Source of the DNA: Guptibacillus hwajinpoensis
Lineage (GTDB): Bacteria > Bacillota > Bacilli > Bacillales > Guptibacillaceae
NCBI RefSeq assembly: GCF_020524165.1
Contig: NZ_JAIVKU010000004.1
Coordinates: 372,001 to 436,000 of the forward strand
Length of the DNA: 64,000 bases
Direction of reading: 5' to 3'
Below the pieces are notes generated by a model, which saw nothing but the letters and a program-made list of their open reading frames with translations, did no database searches and had not been told where the DNA came from. Position 1 is the first letter of the stretch; each line of letters begins with the position of its first letter. Position numbers and translations under genes: made by a program. Of this stretch, positions 9,692 through 18,655 are shown in pieces.

Positions 9692-10441
9692 ATGATGCAA
9701 TATAATGTGAAAGTTGATGCGTTTGAAGGTCCTCTGGATCTACTACTGCACCTTATAAATAAGTACGAAGTTGATATTTATGATATACCGGTCTCACAAA
9801 TAACAGATCAATATTTAACATTTGTACACACGATGCAAGAGTTAGAGCTTGATGTAGCGAGTGAATATCTCGTAATGGCAGCAACGTTACTTGCGATTAA
9901 AAGCAAAATGCTGCTTCCACAAAAAGAAGAAGAAATACTGGAACAGGATCCGGACTTTGAGGATGACCCTCGTGAAGAACTTGTTCAACGACTTGTTGAG
10001 TATCGAAGGTTTAAAGAAGCAGCGAATGATCTTAAGAAAAAAGAATCTAGTAGAAGCTTGCTCTATGCCCGCCCTCCAGCTGACATTAGTGAATTTAGCA
10101 CCGAAGACGATCAAACTTCAATTGGCGATGTCACTCTATACGACATGCTCGCAGCCTTTCAAAAAATGTCAAGACGAGTAAAAGACAAAAAGCCGAAGCG
10201 TACGACCGTTCAAAGTGAAGAAATACCAATTGAAGATCGAATGAAGGCGATACGTCATCAGTTACAAGGCGGTCATAGGAAACGCTTTAGCGATCTCTTT
10301 AGCGAAGCGGATCGCGGGCATATGATTGTAACGTTTCTCGCTGTTCTTGAATTAATGAAAACGAGAGATGTTGCATGTGAACAAGATCAAAACTTTGGTG
10401 AAATCATGATTTTTGAAAGAGAAGGGAAGACGTCAGTGTGA
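9692..10441 (+). CDS. scpA: Segregation and condensation protein ScpA (kleisin)
   Basis: Kleisin subunit of the Smc-ScpAB condensin, which organises and segregates the chromosome. It shows the N-terminal signature FEGPLDLLLHLI and DIYDIPVSQITDQYL, and a C-terminal winged helix (VTFLAVLELMK) that closes on the Smc head. ATG 9692 gives 249 residues (B. subtilis 251), with AAAGGAAG at 9677-9684. Upstream in-frame ATGs at 9665 and 9671 precede that site. The stop overlaps the scpB start in GTGA. Confidence 0.95.
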   Translation: MMQYNVKVDAFEGPLDLLLHLINKYEVDIYDIPVSQITDQYLTFVHTMQELELDVASEYLVMAATLLAIKSKMLLPQKEEEILEQDPDFEDDPREELVQRLVEYRRFKEAANDLKKKESSRSLLYARPPADISEFSTEDDQTSIGDVTLYDMLAAFQKMSRRVKDKKPKRTTVQSEEIPIEDRMKAIRHQLQGGHRKRFSDLFSEADRGHMIVTFLAVLELMKTRDVACEQDQNFGEIMIFEREGKTSV

Positions 10442-11016
10442 CAAAAGAAGAAATAAAAAGCATCATCGAAAGTCTTCTTTTTGTGGTGGGTGATGAGGGG
10501 ATTACAGTCAAATCCCTATGTGAAACCATATCATTGCAAGAGGACACCCTTCTAGATGCAATAAAAGAACTCCAACATGAATATGATGAAAAAGATCGTG
10601 GGTTTATGATTAGCTATATCGGTGGGGGTTATCAGCTAACAACCAATGCTAAAAACGCATCTTATATCGAGAAATTAGTAGATACACCAGGTAATCATAC
10701 TCTGTCGCAAGCTGCTTTAGAAACACTTGCGATCATCGCATACAAACAACCGATTACGAGAATTGAAATAGAAGAGATTCGAGGGGTAAAAACAGATAAG
10801 CCTCTTCAAACTTTAATGAGTAAATTGCTTATTAAAGAAGCCGGAAGAGCTGAAAAAGCTGGAAGAGCAATTCTTTATGGAACAACACGAGAGTTTCTTT
10901 TTCATTTTGGATTAAGCTCAATTAAAGATCTCCCGCCACTTCCAGATGGAAGCGAAGATAAGGAGGACGATGAAGCAGATTTATTCTTTGAGAAGTTTCA
11001 AGAACTTCCAGAATAG
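10438..11016 (+). CDS. scpB: Segregation and condensation protein ScpB
   Basis: Winged-helix partner that dimerises on ScpA in the Smc complex. It carries the family core SQAALETLAIIAYKQPITR and IEEIRGVKTDKPLQTLM, and has 192 residues (B. subtilis 197). The GTG start overlaps the scpA stop by four bases (GTGA) and is preceded by GAAGGGAAG, so ScpA and ScpB are made from coupled cistrons. Confidence 0.95.
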   Translation: MTKEEIKSIIESLLFVVGDEGITVKSLCETISLQEDTLLDAIKELQHEYDEKDRGFMISYIGGGYQLTTNAKNASYIEKLVDTPGNHTLSQAALETLAIIAYKQPITRIEIEEIRGVKTDKPLQTLMSKLLIKEAGRAEKAGRAILYGTTREFLFHFGLSSIKDLPPLPDGSEDKEDDEADLFFEKFQELPE

Positions 11017-11046
11017 ACGGATGTCACTGGTGAAGGAGGATGATCG

Positions 11047-11391
11047 ATGAAAATTATTGATGTCACCTATGAACACCTGGAAAAAGAGCGATCGAATTCC
11101 CCGGAGGACTCATTTGTTCGCTCTACTGTCACCTATATCCATGACGGAAATGAAAAGAAATTTCATGTCTTGTATCCTGCTATCTTTAGTGAGACTGCGG
11201 AAGCTAAAGGAATATGGGAGTATGAGGTGCCATTACATGAGGCGATTGCTTTGAATCTCCTCTCGTCTTACCCTGGGAGGAAGCGCCTCTATATCAATAG
11301 TGAAGACGACTTTTTCAGCACACTTGAAAAGACAAATATACCAGAACTTTACACGACTATATTGAACATTAAGAAACACAATGACGAATAG
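11047..11391 (+). CDS. Small protein of unknown function downstream of scpB
   Basis: I do not recognise this 114-residue soluble protein. It has no signal peptide, membrane segment or motif I know, is rich in Glu, Lys and Tyr, and looks like a small alpha/beta domain. AAGGAGGATGATCG before the ATG is an excellent ribosome site. It lies 30 bases after scpB and before a good terminator, so it is probably the last gene of the scpAB transcript. B. subtilis has the unrelated ypuI nearby. Confidence 0.75.
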   Translation: MKIIDVTYEHLEKERSNSPEDSFVRSTVTYIHDGNEKKFHVLYPAIFSETAEAKGIWEYEVPLHEAIALNLLSSYPGRKRLYINSEDDFFSTLEKTNIPELYTTILNIKKHNDE

Positions 11392-11403
11392 GGAAATTAG
11401 GAG

Positions 11404-11435
11404 AGATGCCTCGGAATGGAGGCATCTTTTTTGTT
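11404..11435 (+). terminator. Terminator of the scpAB transcript
   Basis: AGATGCCTC (11404-11412) pairs with GAGGCATCT (11419-11427), followed by TTTTTTGTT. Confidence 0.9.
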
Positions 11436-11471
11436 AGGTAGATTTTAATTCGGAAACAAGAGGAATAAGTT

Positions 11472-11498
11472 TTGATCAACTGGAACTTCCTGTATAAA
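11472..11498 (+). promoter_or_regulatory. Possible sigma-A promoter of bpsA-bpsB
   Basis: TTGATC (11472-11477) and TATAAA (11493-11498), 15 bases apart, 50 bases before the polyketide synthase gene. The spacing is short, so this is tentative. Confidence 0.35.
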
Positions 11499-11549
11499 AA
11501 GGAGAAGGATTCCGAAAACTAGTTGAAAAGGTAAAAGGAGTAAGAGTCG

Positions 11550-12644
11550 ATGATCTTATCAATCGGGAAATGTTTACCCCCTTATTGCCTCGAGCAAAAG
11601 GAAGCGGCCTCATTTGCAAAAAAACAGTTTGGTCAACACTTTAAAGATATCGAACGCCTTCTTCCTGTTTTTGAAAGTGCAGGAATCGATACAAGATATT
11701 TTGCGATGCCGCTAGAATGGTATAGTACCGGACCTACTTTTGAAGAGAAAAACGAGCGATACATTACCCTAGCTGTTGAATACGCTAAAAAAGCAGTTGA
11801 GGACTGTCTTCAAAATCCATTTTATCTAAATGAGGCAGTAAGCTGTGAAGACGTGGATGCGATCTTTTTTGTTTCAACGACAGGTATTTCAACGCCAAGC
11901 ATTGAGGCAAGACTGATGAATGTTCTTCCATTTTCTTCTCATACAAAACGAATTCCGATTTGGGGGCTTGGCTGTGCAGGTGGAGCTTCAGGTATTGCAA
12001 GAGCACACGATTATTGCCTTGCTCACCCGGAGGAGGCTGTTCTTGTTATTAATGTGGAATTGTGTAGTTTAACTTTCCAACACGGCGACTTTTCAAAAAG
12101 TAATCTCATAGGAACAGCCTTATTTGCAGACGGAACTTCTTCGGTATTAATGATTGGAGATCAGTCACCTATTAAAGAACGGACAAACATGAACAGTCTT
12201 CCTAAAGTCATTGCTACCCGATCGACATTAATGAAGGATTCGGAAGGTGTGATGGGTTGGGAAGTAAGCAATGAAGGCTTACACGTTGTTTTTTCTAAGT
12301 CGATTCCGTCAATCGTCGCAAATTGGCTTGAACCCAATGTATTACAGTTTCTTTCCTCTTTGAATAAAAGCACGGACGAGATTGATTATTTTATCGCCCA
12401 TCCTGGAGGAACAAAAGTATTAACTGCTTATGAGGAAGCACTGAATTTCAGTCATGCAATGACATCGGTGTCTCGGGAGGTGTTAAGACAGTACGGTAAC
12501 ATGAGCTCCGTCACGGTAATATACGTACTGGATCAATTTCTGCGCAATGGATGTAATGAAGAAGATATTGGCCTTATGGCTGCTCTTGGACCAGGATTCT
12601 GTTCAGAATTGGTGCTTTTAAAATGGGAGAAGGGTGGGACGTAA
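11550..12644 (+). CDS. bpsA: Type III polyketide synthase (chalcone-synthase-like)
   Basis: A 364-residue chalcone/stilbene-synthase-fold enzyme. The Cys-His-Asn triad is visible: C142 in GLGCAGGASG, H284 in FIAHPGGTK and N317 in QYGNMSS. The B. subtilis counterpart (BcsA/BpsA) extends long-chain acyl-CoA with malonyl-CoA to alkylpyrones, which its neighbouring methyltransferase converts to methyl ethers. Here the pair sits between scpB and dacB. The next ATG follows the stop directly, so the two genes are surely co-transcribed. Substrate length cannot be read from sequence. The ATG is preceded by AAAAGGAGTAAG. Confidence 0.9.
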   Translation: MILSIGKCLPPYCLEQKEAASFAKKQFGQHFKDIERLLPVFESAGIDTRYFAMPLEWYSTGPTFEEKNERYITLAVEYAKKAVEDCLQNPFYLNEAVSCEDVDAIFFVSTTGISTPSIEARLMNVLPFSSHTKRIPIWGLGCAGGASGIARAHDYCLAHPEEAVLVINVELCSLTFQHGDFSKSNLIGTALFADGTSSVLMIGDQSPIKERTNMNSLPKVIATRSTLMKDSEGVMGWEVSNEGLHVVFSKSIPSIVANWLEPNVLQFLSSLNKSTDEIDYFIAHPGGTKVLTAYEEALNFSHAMTSVSREVLRQYGNMSSVTVIYVLDQFLRNGCNEEDIGLMAALGPGFCSELVLLKWEKGGT

Positions 12645-13193
12645 ATGGGTCTTTTGTTTGCTGGGATTTTTAGTATTCTTGTCATTCAGCGTTTAGGTGA
12701 ACTACATCTTGCAAAGAAAAATGAGAGGTGGATGAAAGCAAGAGGGGCGAAGGAAGTAGGTCAGGATCATTACAAATACATTGTATGGCTACACATCAGT
12801 TTTCTTTTAGCCGTAGGCATTGAAACCATGATACGTGGCTTTTCATTATCGATGATTTGGATGATGATGTTAGGGATATTTGTTTTTGCACAAGTTCTTC
12901 GGTTTTGGACAATTCGAAGTCTTGGAAGGTTTTGGAATACGAAAATCATTGTGCTACCAGAAGCGAATGTCATACAAAAGGGACCTTATCGGTTTATGAA
13001 ACACCCTAACTATGTCATTGTGGCACTTGAAATCATGTCTCTCCCACTTATTTTTTCCTCTTACATTACAGCGGCTGTTTTTACACTTTTAAATGCTTTC
13101 TTGCTATTAAAAGTACGAATACCTGTAGAAGAAAAGGCGTTAAGAGATGTCACAGATTATCAAATTGTTTTTTCAAATGTGAAAGAGGATTGA
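12645..13193 (+). CDS. bpsB: Isoprenylcysteine carboxyl methyltransferase-family protein
   Basis: A 182-residue integral membrane methyltransferase related to B. subtilis YpbQ/BpsB, with KGPYRFMKHPNYVIVALE (SAM-binding HPNY motif near residue 120) and about four membrane helices. In B. subtilis this enzyme O-methylates the alkylpyrones made by the type III synthase. It starts at the base after the bpsA stop codon, so it is coupled to it. A membrane location fits a lipophilic substrate. Confidence 0.87.
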   Translation: MGLLFAGIFSILVIQRLGELHLAKKNERWMKARGAKEVGQDHYKYIVWLHISFLLAVGIETMIRGFSLSMIWMMMLGIFVFAQVLRFWTIRSLGRFWNTKIIVLPEANVIQKGPYRFMKHPNYVIVALEIMSLPLIFSSYITAAVFTLLNAFLLLKVRIPVEEKALRDVTDYQIVFSNVKED

Positions 13194-13196
13194 GAG

Positions 13197-13225
13197 ACAT
13201 ATCCCACCATTTAGGCTCATAGACT
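13197..13225 (+). promoter_or_regulatory. Sigma-E-type promoter of dacB-spmA-spmB
   Basis: -35-like ACATATC (13197-13203) and -10-like CATAGACT (13218-13225), 14 bases apart, against the sigma-E consensus KMATATT-14-CATACAHT (7 of 8 in the -10). The orthologous operon is known to be mother-cell sigma-E dependent in B. subtilis, and the position 35 bases before dacB fits. Confidence 0.6.
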
Positions 13226-13259
13226 TGTACAAATACAGGGCCTAAGGGACGTGGATGTC

Positions 13260-14417
13260 ATGATGAAATCGTTAAACACAAAAATTGGCGTCTTTATTTT
13301 AATTGCCGCTCTGCTGTTTCTCATGATTCCAGGAGAGGTATTTGCAAGCGGGATTGGCGTTTCAGCAAGAAGCGCTATTTTAATTGAACAAGAAACAGGG
13401 AGAGTTCTTTATGAGAAGGACGCTTATACCCAACGAAGAATAGCAAGTATCACAAAAATCATGACGGCTATTCTTGCTATTGAATCAGGAAAAATGAATG
13501 AAAAAGTGACGGTTAGTCATAACGCTGCCGGAACGGAAGGATCCTCTCTTTACTTAAAAGAAGGAGAAAAGATCACGCTTGAAAATTTAGTGTATGGATT
13601 AATGCTACGTTCGGGAAATGATGCTGCGGTCGCTATAGCTGAAGAAGTCGGGGGAAGCTTAGAGGGTTTTGTGACGTTAATGAATCAAAAGGCAGAAGAA
13701 ATTGGGATGTCGCACACCGTATTTATGAATCCACACGGTTTAGATGATCATGAAAATCATCTTTCAACAGCTTATGATATGGCGATTTTAACGCAGTATG
13801 CTATGAATAATGAGACGTACCGGATTATTTCAAGCACAAAGGTACATAAGGCTCCCAATGCATCTGAAGATTGGGATTATGTATGGCGTAACAAAAATAA
13901 ATTATTGAACTTATATTCTGATTCGACCGGAGGGAAAACCGGTTATACGAAACGGGCAAAAAGAACGCTTGTTTCAACAGCAGAAAGAGACGGAATGACC
14001 CTAATTGCTGTCACGTTAGATGCTCCTGATGACTGGAATGATCATATTTCAATGTTTAATTGGGGTTTCTCGAACTATGAGCTTACTCTTCTTGAGCCAA
14101 AAGGAACCTTAAAGGCCGTGAAAAAAGAACCTTACAAAGGTAACGTAGTTTTAAGTAGGGATCTTACTTACCCGTTAACCAAAGAAGAAAGGAACCAGGT
14201 TAAATCAACGATCCAACTCGTAAAACCACCGGATAGAGATAATTGGGATAAGCTTGGTTCAAATGAGCCGGTCGGCATGTATTTCGTTAAATTAAATAAT
14301 GAAACAGTCATTAAAGCACCAATCATATATGAGTCAACTAAGAAAGAAGCGAAAGGATTTTGGAAATTATTTAAAGACCTATTTACGATTGACACCGGGC
14401 GTGAGTTAAATGGTTAA
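13260..14417 (+). CDS. dacB: D-Ala-D-Ala carboxypeptidase DacB (PBP5*)
   Basis: Sporulation-specific serine carboxypeptidase that trims stem peptides in spore cortex peptidoglycan and so sets cross-linking. A Sec signal peptide (hydrophobic 9-23, likely cut near VFA-SG at 29-30) leads to the penicillin-binding motifs SITK (63-66), SGN (118-120) and KTG (226-228). A PBP5-type C-terminal domain follows. ATG 13260 gives 385 residues (B. subtilis 382); GTG 13251 is too close to the AAGGGA site. The stop overlaps spmA. A sigma-E-like promoter lies upstream. Confidence 0.93.
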   Translation: MMKSLNTKIGVFILIAALLFLMIPGEVFASGIGVSARSAILIEQETGRVLYEKDAYTQRRIASITKIMTAILAIESGKMNEKVTVSHNAAGTEGSSLYLKEGEKITLENLVYGLMLRSGNDAAVAIAEEVGGSLEGFVTLMNQKAEEIGMSHTVFMNPHGLDDHENHLSTAYDMAILTQYAMNNETYRIISSTKVHKAPNASEDWDYVWRNKNKLLNLYSDSTGGKTGYTKRAKRTLVSTAERDGMTLIAVTLDAPDDWNDHISMFNWGFSNYELTLLEPKGTLKAVKKEPYKGNVVLSRDLTYPLTKEERNQVKSTIQLVKPPDRDNWDKLGSNEPVGMYFVKLNNETVIKAPIIYESTKKEAKGFWKLFKDLFTIDTGRELNG

Positions 14418-15003
14418 TCTCATCTGGGCTGGTTTATTTCTACTAGGTATCCTCTACGCGCTTATGAATGGAACGATGGAAGAAGTGAATAAAGCAATCT
14501 TTACAGGTGCAGAAGAAGCAATAGCGGTCTGTATTGGGTTGTTGAGTGTTCTTGTCTTTTGGCTTGGATTAATGAAAATTGCTCAAAAATCTGGACTGCT
14601 TGACTTATTGGGGAAGGGATTTAAACCCATTGCTAAAAAACTTTTTCCTGAAGTACCACCAGAGCACCCAGCAATGGGGTATATTCTCTCAAACATGATG
14701 GCAAACATGTTTGGGCTTGGAAATGCAGCTACACCAATGGGGATAAAAGCAATGGAAGAACTTAAGAAGCTTAATCAAATGAAAGATAACGCATCGAGAT
14801 CCATGATTACGTTGCTAGCTCTTAACACCTCTAGTTTAACACTGATCCCAACTAGCGTAATCGCAATTAGGATGAAGTATGGTTCTGTATCACCGACGGA
14901 GATCGTAGGCACCACAATTGCTGCAACAGCGTGTTCGACTATTGGAGCAATTCTCATTGATCGTTTTTTTTATAGAAGAAGCAAAGGGAGGGATTCGATG
15001 TGA
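14410..15003 (+). CDS. spmA: Spore maturation protein A
   Basis: A 197-residue membrane protein of the nucleoside-transporter-like SpmA family, containing NMMANMFGLGNAATPMG, a family hallmark. SpmA and SpmB are needed for full spore-core dehydration and act with DacB. It overlaps dacB by 8 bases and spmB by 4 (GTGA), giving a tightly coupled three-gene unit identical in order to B. subtilis. Confidence 0.93.
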   Translation: MVNLIWAGLFLLGILYALMNGTMEEVNKAIFTGAEEAIAVCIGLLSVLVFWLGLMKIAQKSGLLDLLGKGFKPIAKKLFPEVPPEHPAMGYILSNMMANMFGLGNAATPMGIKAMEELKKLNQMKDNASRSMITLLALNTSSLTLIPTSVIAIRMKYGSVSPTEIVGTTIAATACSTIGAILIDRFFYRRSKGRDSM

Positions 15004-15518
15004 ATGCATCAATATGGATCATTCCTTTGATGATTGGCTTTATTCTAGCGTATGGAACGTGGAAGAGAGTTCCGACCTATGAAACGTTTGTGGAAGGCGG
15101 CAAAGAGGGGCTTTCCATTGCAGTTTCAATTGTTCCATATCTTGTTGGAATGATGGTTGCTATTTCTGTATTTAGAGCTTCAGGAGCAATGGCTTTTCTA
15201 AGCAGTTTATTAAAAGTGCCGTTAGAGGCGATTGGAGTACCTACTGAAATTGTTCCGTTAGCCCTTATCCGCCCTATTTCTGGGACAGGTGCGCTCGCCA
15301 TGACGACGGATATCATTAGTACTTATGGGCCAGATTCATTTGTTGGAAGGTTAGCTTCTACAATGCAGGGGAGTACGGATACGACGCTTTATGTGATAAC
15401 GGTCTACTTTGGAGCGATCGGTATAAAACGGATGGGAAATGCATTGAAAGTAGGACTGCTAGCAGACCTTGTAGGAATGGCAGCAGCGGTTATTTTTGTC
15501 ACCATCGTTTTTGGATAA
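15000..15518 (+). CDS. spmB: Spore maturation protein B
   Basis: A 172-residue membrane protein and partner of SpmA in spore core dehydration. The family motif RPISGTGALAM is present near residue 90. The GTG start overlaps the spmA stop and has GGGAGG at 14987-14992. It is followed within one base by a terminator that closes the dacB operon. Confidence 0.93.
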   Translation: MNASIWIIPLMIGFILAYGTWKRVPTYETFVEGGKEGLSIAVSIVPYLVGMMVAISVFRASGAMAFLSSLLKVPLEAIGVPTEIVPLALIRPISGTGALAMTTDIISTYGPDSFVGRLASTMQGSTDTTLYVITVYFGAIGIKRMGNALKVGLLADLVGMAAAVIFVTIVFG

Positions 15519-15546
15519 GAGCCATCTCATGCGATGGTTCTTTTTT
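15519..15546 (+). terminator. Terminator of dacB-spmA-spmB
   Basis: GAGCCATC (15519-15526) pairs with GATGGTTC (15533-15540, one G-U), followed by TTTTTT. Confidence 0.85.
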
Positions 15547-15609
15547 ATGTTGACTGAAGGTTTGGAACATTCCAGTTTGAGCATAATAAATGATAGAATG
15601 AATCTGTGC

Positions 15610-15638
15610 TTGAGGTTTGACTGTGACAAGAGTATGAT
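15610..15638 (+). promoter_or_regulatory. Sigma-A promoter of rluB
   Basis: TTGAGG (15610-15615) and TATGAT (15633-15638), separated by 17 bases, 21 bases before the rluB ATG. Confidence 0.55.
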
Positions 15639-15658
15639 GTTTTAGTGAGGTGAATTTG

Positions 15659-16396
15659 ATGGAACGTTTGCAAAAAGTAATTGCTCAAGCTGGAGTAACG
15701 TCTAGACGAAAAGCAGAAACATTGATTGAAGAAGGTCGAGTGAAAGTTAACGGCAAAGTCGTAACGGAGCTTGGCACAAAGGTATCTGAACGCTGTAAAA
15801 TCGAAGTGAACGGGATTCCGGTAGAACGAGAAGAACCGGTTTATTTTTTGTTTTATAAACCAACAGGTGTCATTTCAACAGTAGAAGATGATAAAGGAAG
15901 AAAAGCGGTCACCGATTATTTCCATGAAATCGAAGAGCGCGTTTTTCCTGTTGGAAGACTTGATTACGACACGTCAGGGGCCCTGCTCCTAACAAATGAT
16001 GGTGATTTTGCGAATAAGCTCATGCACCCAAGTTATCATGTTGATAAGGTGTATGTGGCCAAAGTGAAAGGCTTAATGAACAAAGAAACTATTCAAAAGC
16101 TTGAAAGAGGTGTCCAGCTTGAAGATGGCAAAACCTCTAAAGCACGCGCAAGAATCTTGTCCGTTGATAAACAAAAGGAGAAATCGATTGTAGAACTAAC
16201 GATTCATGAAGGGAAAAACCGTCAAGTCCGTCGTATGTTCGAAACATTAGGTTATCCTGTACAGAAGTTAAAGCGAGAACGATATGGATTTTTAGAACTT
16301 ACTGGCATGAATCCTGGAGATTATCGTGAGCTAAAACCTTACGAAGTGAAGCAGCTTCGTAACCAAGCTGTCACACAAAATTCAAAAAAACGATAA
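15659..16396 (+). CDS. rluB: 23S rRNA pseudouridine synthase RluB
   Basis: Modifies a uridine in the peptidyl-transferase region of 23S rRNA. An N-terminal S4 domain (ERLQKVIAQAGVTSRRKAE) precedes the RsuA/RluB-type synthase domain with catalytic Asp in GRLDYDTSGALLLTNDG, and HEGKNRQVRRMF. ATG 15659 (245 residues) is preferred over GTG 15650, because GTGAGGTG (15644-15651) is the ribosome site. It stands between spmB and resA, as in B. subtilis. Confidence 0.94.
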   Translation: MERLQKVIAQAGVTSRRKAETLIEEGRVKVNGKVVTELGTKVSERCKIEVNGIPVEREEPVYFLFYKPTGVISTVEDDKGRKAVTDYFHEIEERVFPVGRLDYDTSGALLLTNDGDFANKLMHPSYHVDKVYVAKVKGLMNKETIQKLERGVQLEDGKTSKARARILSVDKQKEKSIVELTIHEGKNRQVRRMFETLGYPVQKLKRERYGFLELTGMNPGDYRELKPYEVKQLRNQAVTQNSKKR

Positions 16397-16460
16397 GGTG
16401 ACCCCTTAACGACACGTTATAGTGAGAGTAGTATTGCTTTGTTTGATTGGAGTTGGTTCG

Positions 16461-16988
16461 ATGAAAAAGAAAAACCGGCTGATCGTGCGGACTGTTATAT
16501 TGGCAATTGTCTTTATAGCAGTCGGCTATACGTTCTATACAAACTTCTTCGCAAATGAAAGCGGAATCGTACAGGCCGGAGATCAGGCACCTAACTTTAT
16601 TTTAACGGATTTAGAAGGAAATGAAGTAGAGCTTGAAGACTACAGAGGAAAAGGTGTCTTTTTGAATTTCTGGGCAACCTATTGCGAGCCTTGTAAAGAT
16701 GAGATGCCAGCAATGGATAAAAAGTATAAAGAATACAAAGAAAAAGGCGTCGAGATCCTTGCAGTGAACGTTTCAGAACCTAAATTGACTGCAGAAAGTT
16801 TTGCTGATCGGTATAATCTTAGTTTTCCTGTGTTGCTTGATAAAAGCAATGATGTAACCAATCACTATGGAGTTGGGCCAATTCCAGTAACCTTTTTAAT
16901 TGATAAGGATGGAAAGGTCGTTCAAAAAACGGAAGCTAGTCTTTCAGAGAATGTTATTGATAGCTATATGAAGCAAATCCAACCGTAA
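16461..16988 (+). CDS. resA: ResA, thiol-disulfide oxidoreductase for cytochrome c
   Basis: Membrane-anchored extracytoplasmic thioredoxin-like protein that reduces apocytochrome c cysteines before haem attachment. An N-terminal anchor (about residues 9-27) precedes the thioredoxin fold with redox motif C75-E-P-C78 in WATYCEPCKDEMPAM; the CEPC spacing and Glu are typical of ResA. ATG 16461 gives 175 residues (B. subtilis about 180). Longer in-frame starts lie before GGAG at 16449-16452. First gene of resABC. Confidence 0.94.
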   Translation: MKKKNRLIVRTVILAIVFIAVGYTFYTNFFANESGIVQAGDQAPNFILTDLEGNEVELEDYRGKGVFLNFWATYCEPCKDEMPAMDKKYKEYKEKGVEILAVNVSEPKLTAESFADRYNLSFPVLLDKSNDVTNHYGVGPIPVTFLIDKDGKVVQKTEASLSENVIDSYMKQIQP

Positions 16989-17000
16989 TGGGGTGTTCCA

Positions 17001-18626
17001 ATGAGCGACAAAAACATCACCTGTGAATGCGGACATGTAAACCCTTATGGAACTGAGATATGCGAAGTATGTGGTAAACCGCTTCAAGGAGATATAGAAT
17101 CTAAGAAACTGCTTAATATGAGATACGAGGGAAGTGCGCGGAGGTCTCAAACATACAAAACGACGATCATTGATAAGATCTGGAACTTTTTTTCGTCCGT
17201 TAAGGTTGGAATATGGATCATCATATTATTACTCGTTGCTTCTGCAATAGGCACGATCTTCCCACAAGAAATGTACATACCACCACTGTCAGACCCGACA
17301 GTATATTACAAAGAACAATATGGCGTACTTGGCCAACTGTATTATGACCTTGGTTTTCATAATTTATACGGCTCATGGTGGTACATGCTTTTAATTGCTG
17401 CACTCGGACTATCTTTAATTGTTGCAAGTCTTGATCGATTTGTTCCATTGTACCGCTCATTAAAAAAACAGCGTGTCATTCGTCATGAGAGCTTTATGAA
17501 ACGCCAAAAATATTTTGGTGTTACAGAAATTAATGAAGATACGGCAGAATTACAGGATATTAAAAAAGCTTTAGAAAATAAGCGGTATCACGTAAAAGAA
17601 GAAGATGGTCACCTTTTCGCTGAGAAAAACCGATTTTCGAGATGGGGACCATATGTGAATCATATTGGACTTATACTTTTTTTGATCGGTGGCATGCTTC
17701 GCTTTTTCCCTGGAATGTATGTGGATGAAGTTCTCTGGTTAAGAGAAGGCGAAACAGAAAAAATTAAAGGCACTGAAGAGGCTTATTATTTACAAAGCGA
17801 TGGGTTTATATTAGAAACCTATGACAATAACGATGAAAAATTCAAAAATGCGATAGAAGAATCAGGACAAGCTGCTGTTGCGAAAAACTACCAAACAGAT
17901 GCTGTGTTATATAAGCAGGTTGGGGAAAGAATTGCCGGAACTGATCCGAACCTTGAGAAAGTAAAAGAGCATCCTATTCAAGTCAATAAGCCTCTTAAGT
18001 TCGATGGTTATGCGATTTACCAAGTAGATTATAAGTTAAATGAACTTCAATCGATGTCCTTTACAATGGACAATAAGGAATCCGGGGAATCTGTCGGAGA
18101 CCTTACGATTGATTTGTATAATCCAGAAAAATCATATGATCTTGAGAATGGGTATCGTGTAGAAGTAATGGATTATTTTCCTGATTTTGAATTTAATGAC
18201 GATGGTGAACCGACGACTAAATCGAAAGTTCCCAATAATCCTGCATTTATTCTAAACATGGTTTCACCGGATCACCCGGATGGAGAAGTAGCTTTTGTTG
18301 CCATTAAACAGAATTTAGAGCCGCTCGGGGAAAATGATTACAAAATGTCGTTTCAAAATGTAGATACAAAAAATGTGTCTGGACTTGTTGTAAGGAAAGA
18401 CAACACGTTATGGATTCTCGGAATCGGCGGAGCCATCTTTATGATCGGTGTTATTCAGGGAATGTACTGGAATCATCGTCGAATCTGGATTCGAAGAAAA
18501 GAGCATGACATCTGGTTATCTTCTCACACCAATAAAAACTGGTATGGACTAAAACGTGAGCTTGAAAGTATCACGTCCCAAACTGGACTTCAAATGCCAA
18601 TGGATCAGGCAGAACAAAAGAAATAG
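17001..18626 (+). CDS. resB: ResB, cytochrome c biogenesis protein (CcsB/Ccs1)
   Basis: Membrane subunit of the system II cytochrome c synthase, working with ResC to carry haem outward and attach it. The protein has 541 residues (B. subtilis 542). It has a short N-terminal zinc-ribbon-like motif (CECGHVNPYGTEICEVCG), membrane segments near 65-85, 125-147 and 215-235, a large outer domain and a last helix near 470. The ATG lies 12 bases after the resA stop. Confidence 0.94.
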   Translation: MSDKNITCECGHVNPYGTEICEVCGKPLQGDIESKKLLNMRYEGSARRSQTYKTTIIDKIWNFFSSVKVGIWIIILLLVASAIGTIFPQEMYIPPLSDPTVYYKEQYGVLGQLYYDLGFHNLYGSWWYMLLIAALGLSLIVASLDRFVPLYRSLKKQRVIRHESFMKRQKYFGVTEINEDTAELQDIKKALENKRYHVKEEDGHLFAEKNRFSRWGPYVNHIGLILFLIGGMLRFFPGMYVDEVLWLREGETEKIKGTEEAYYLQSDGFILETYDNNDEKFKNAIEESGQAAVAKNYQTDAVLYKQVGERIAGTDPNLEKVKEHPIQVNKPLKFDGYAIYQVDYKLNELQSMSFTMDNKESGESVGDLTIDLYNPEKSYDLENGYRVEVMDYFPDFEFNDDGEPTTKSKVPNNPAFILNMVSPDHPDGEVAFVAIKQNLEPLGENDYKMSFQNVDTKNVSGLVVRKDNTLWILGIGGAIFMIGVIQGMYWNHRRIWIRRKEHDIWLSSHTNKNWYGLKRELESITSQTGLQMPMDQAEQKK

Positions 18627-18655
18627 ATGATTAGCACGAAGGGAGGCAAGATAAG

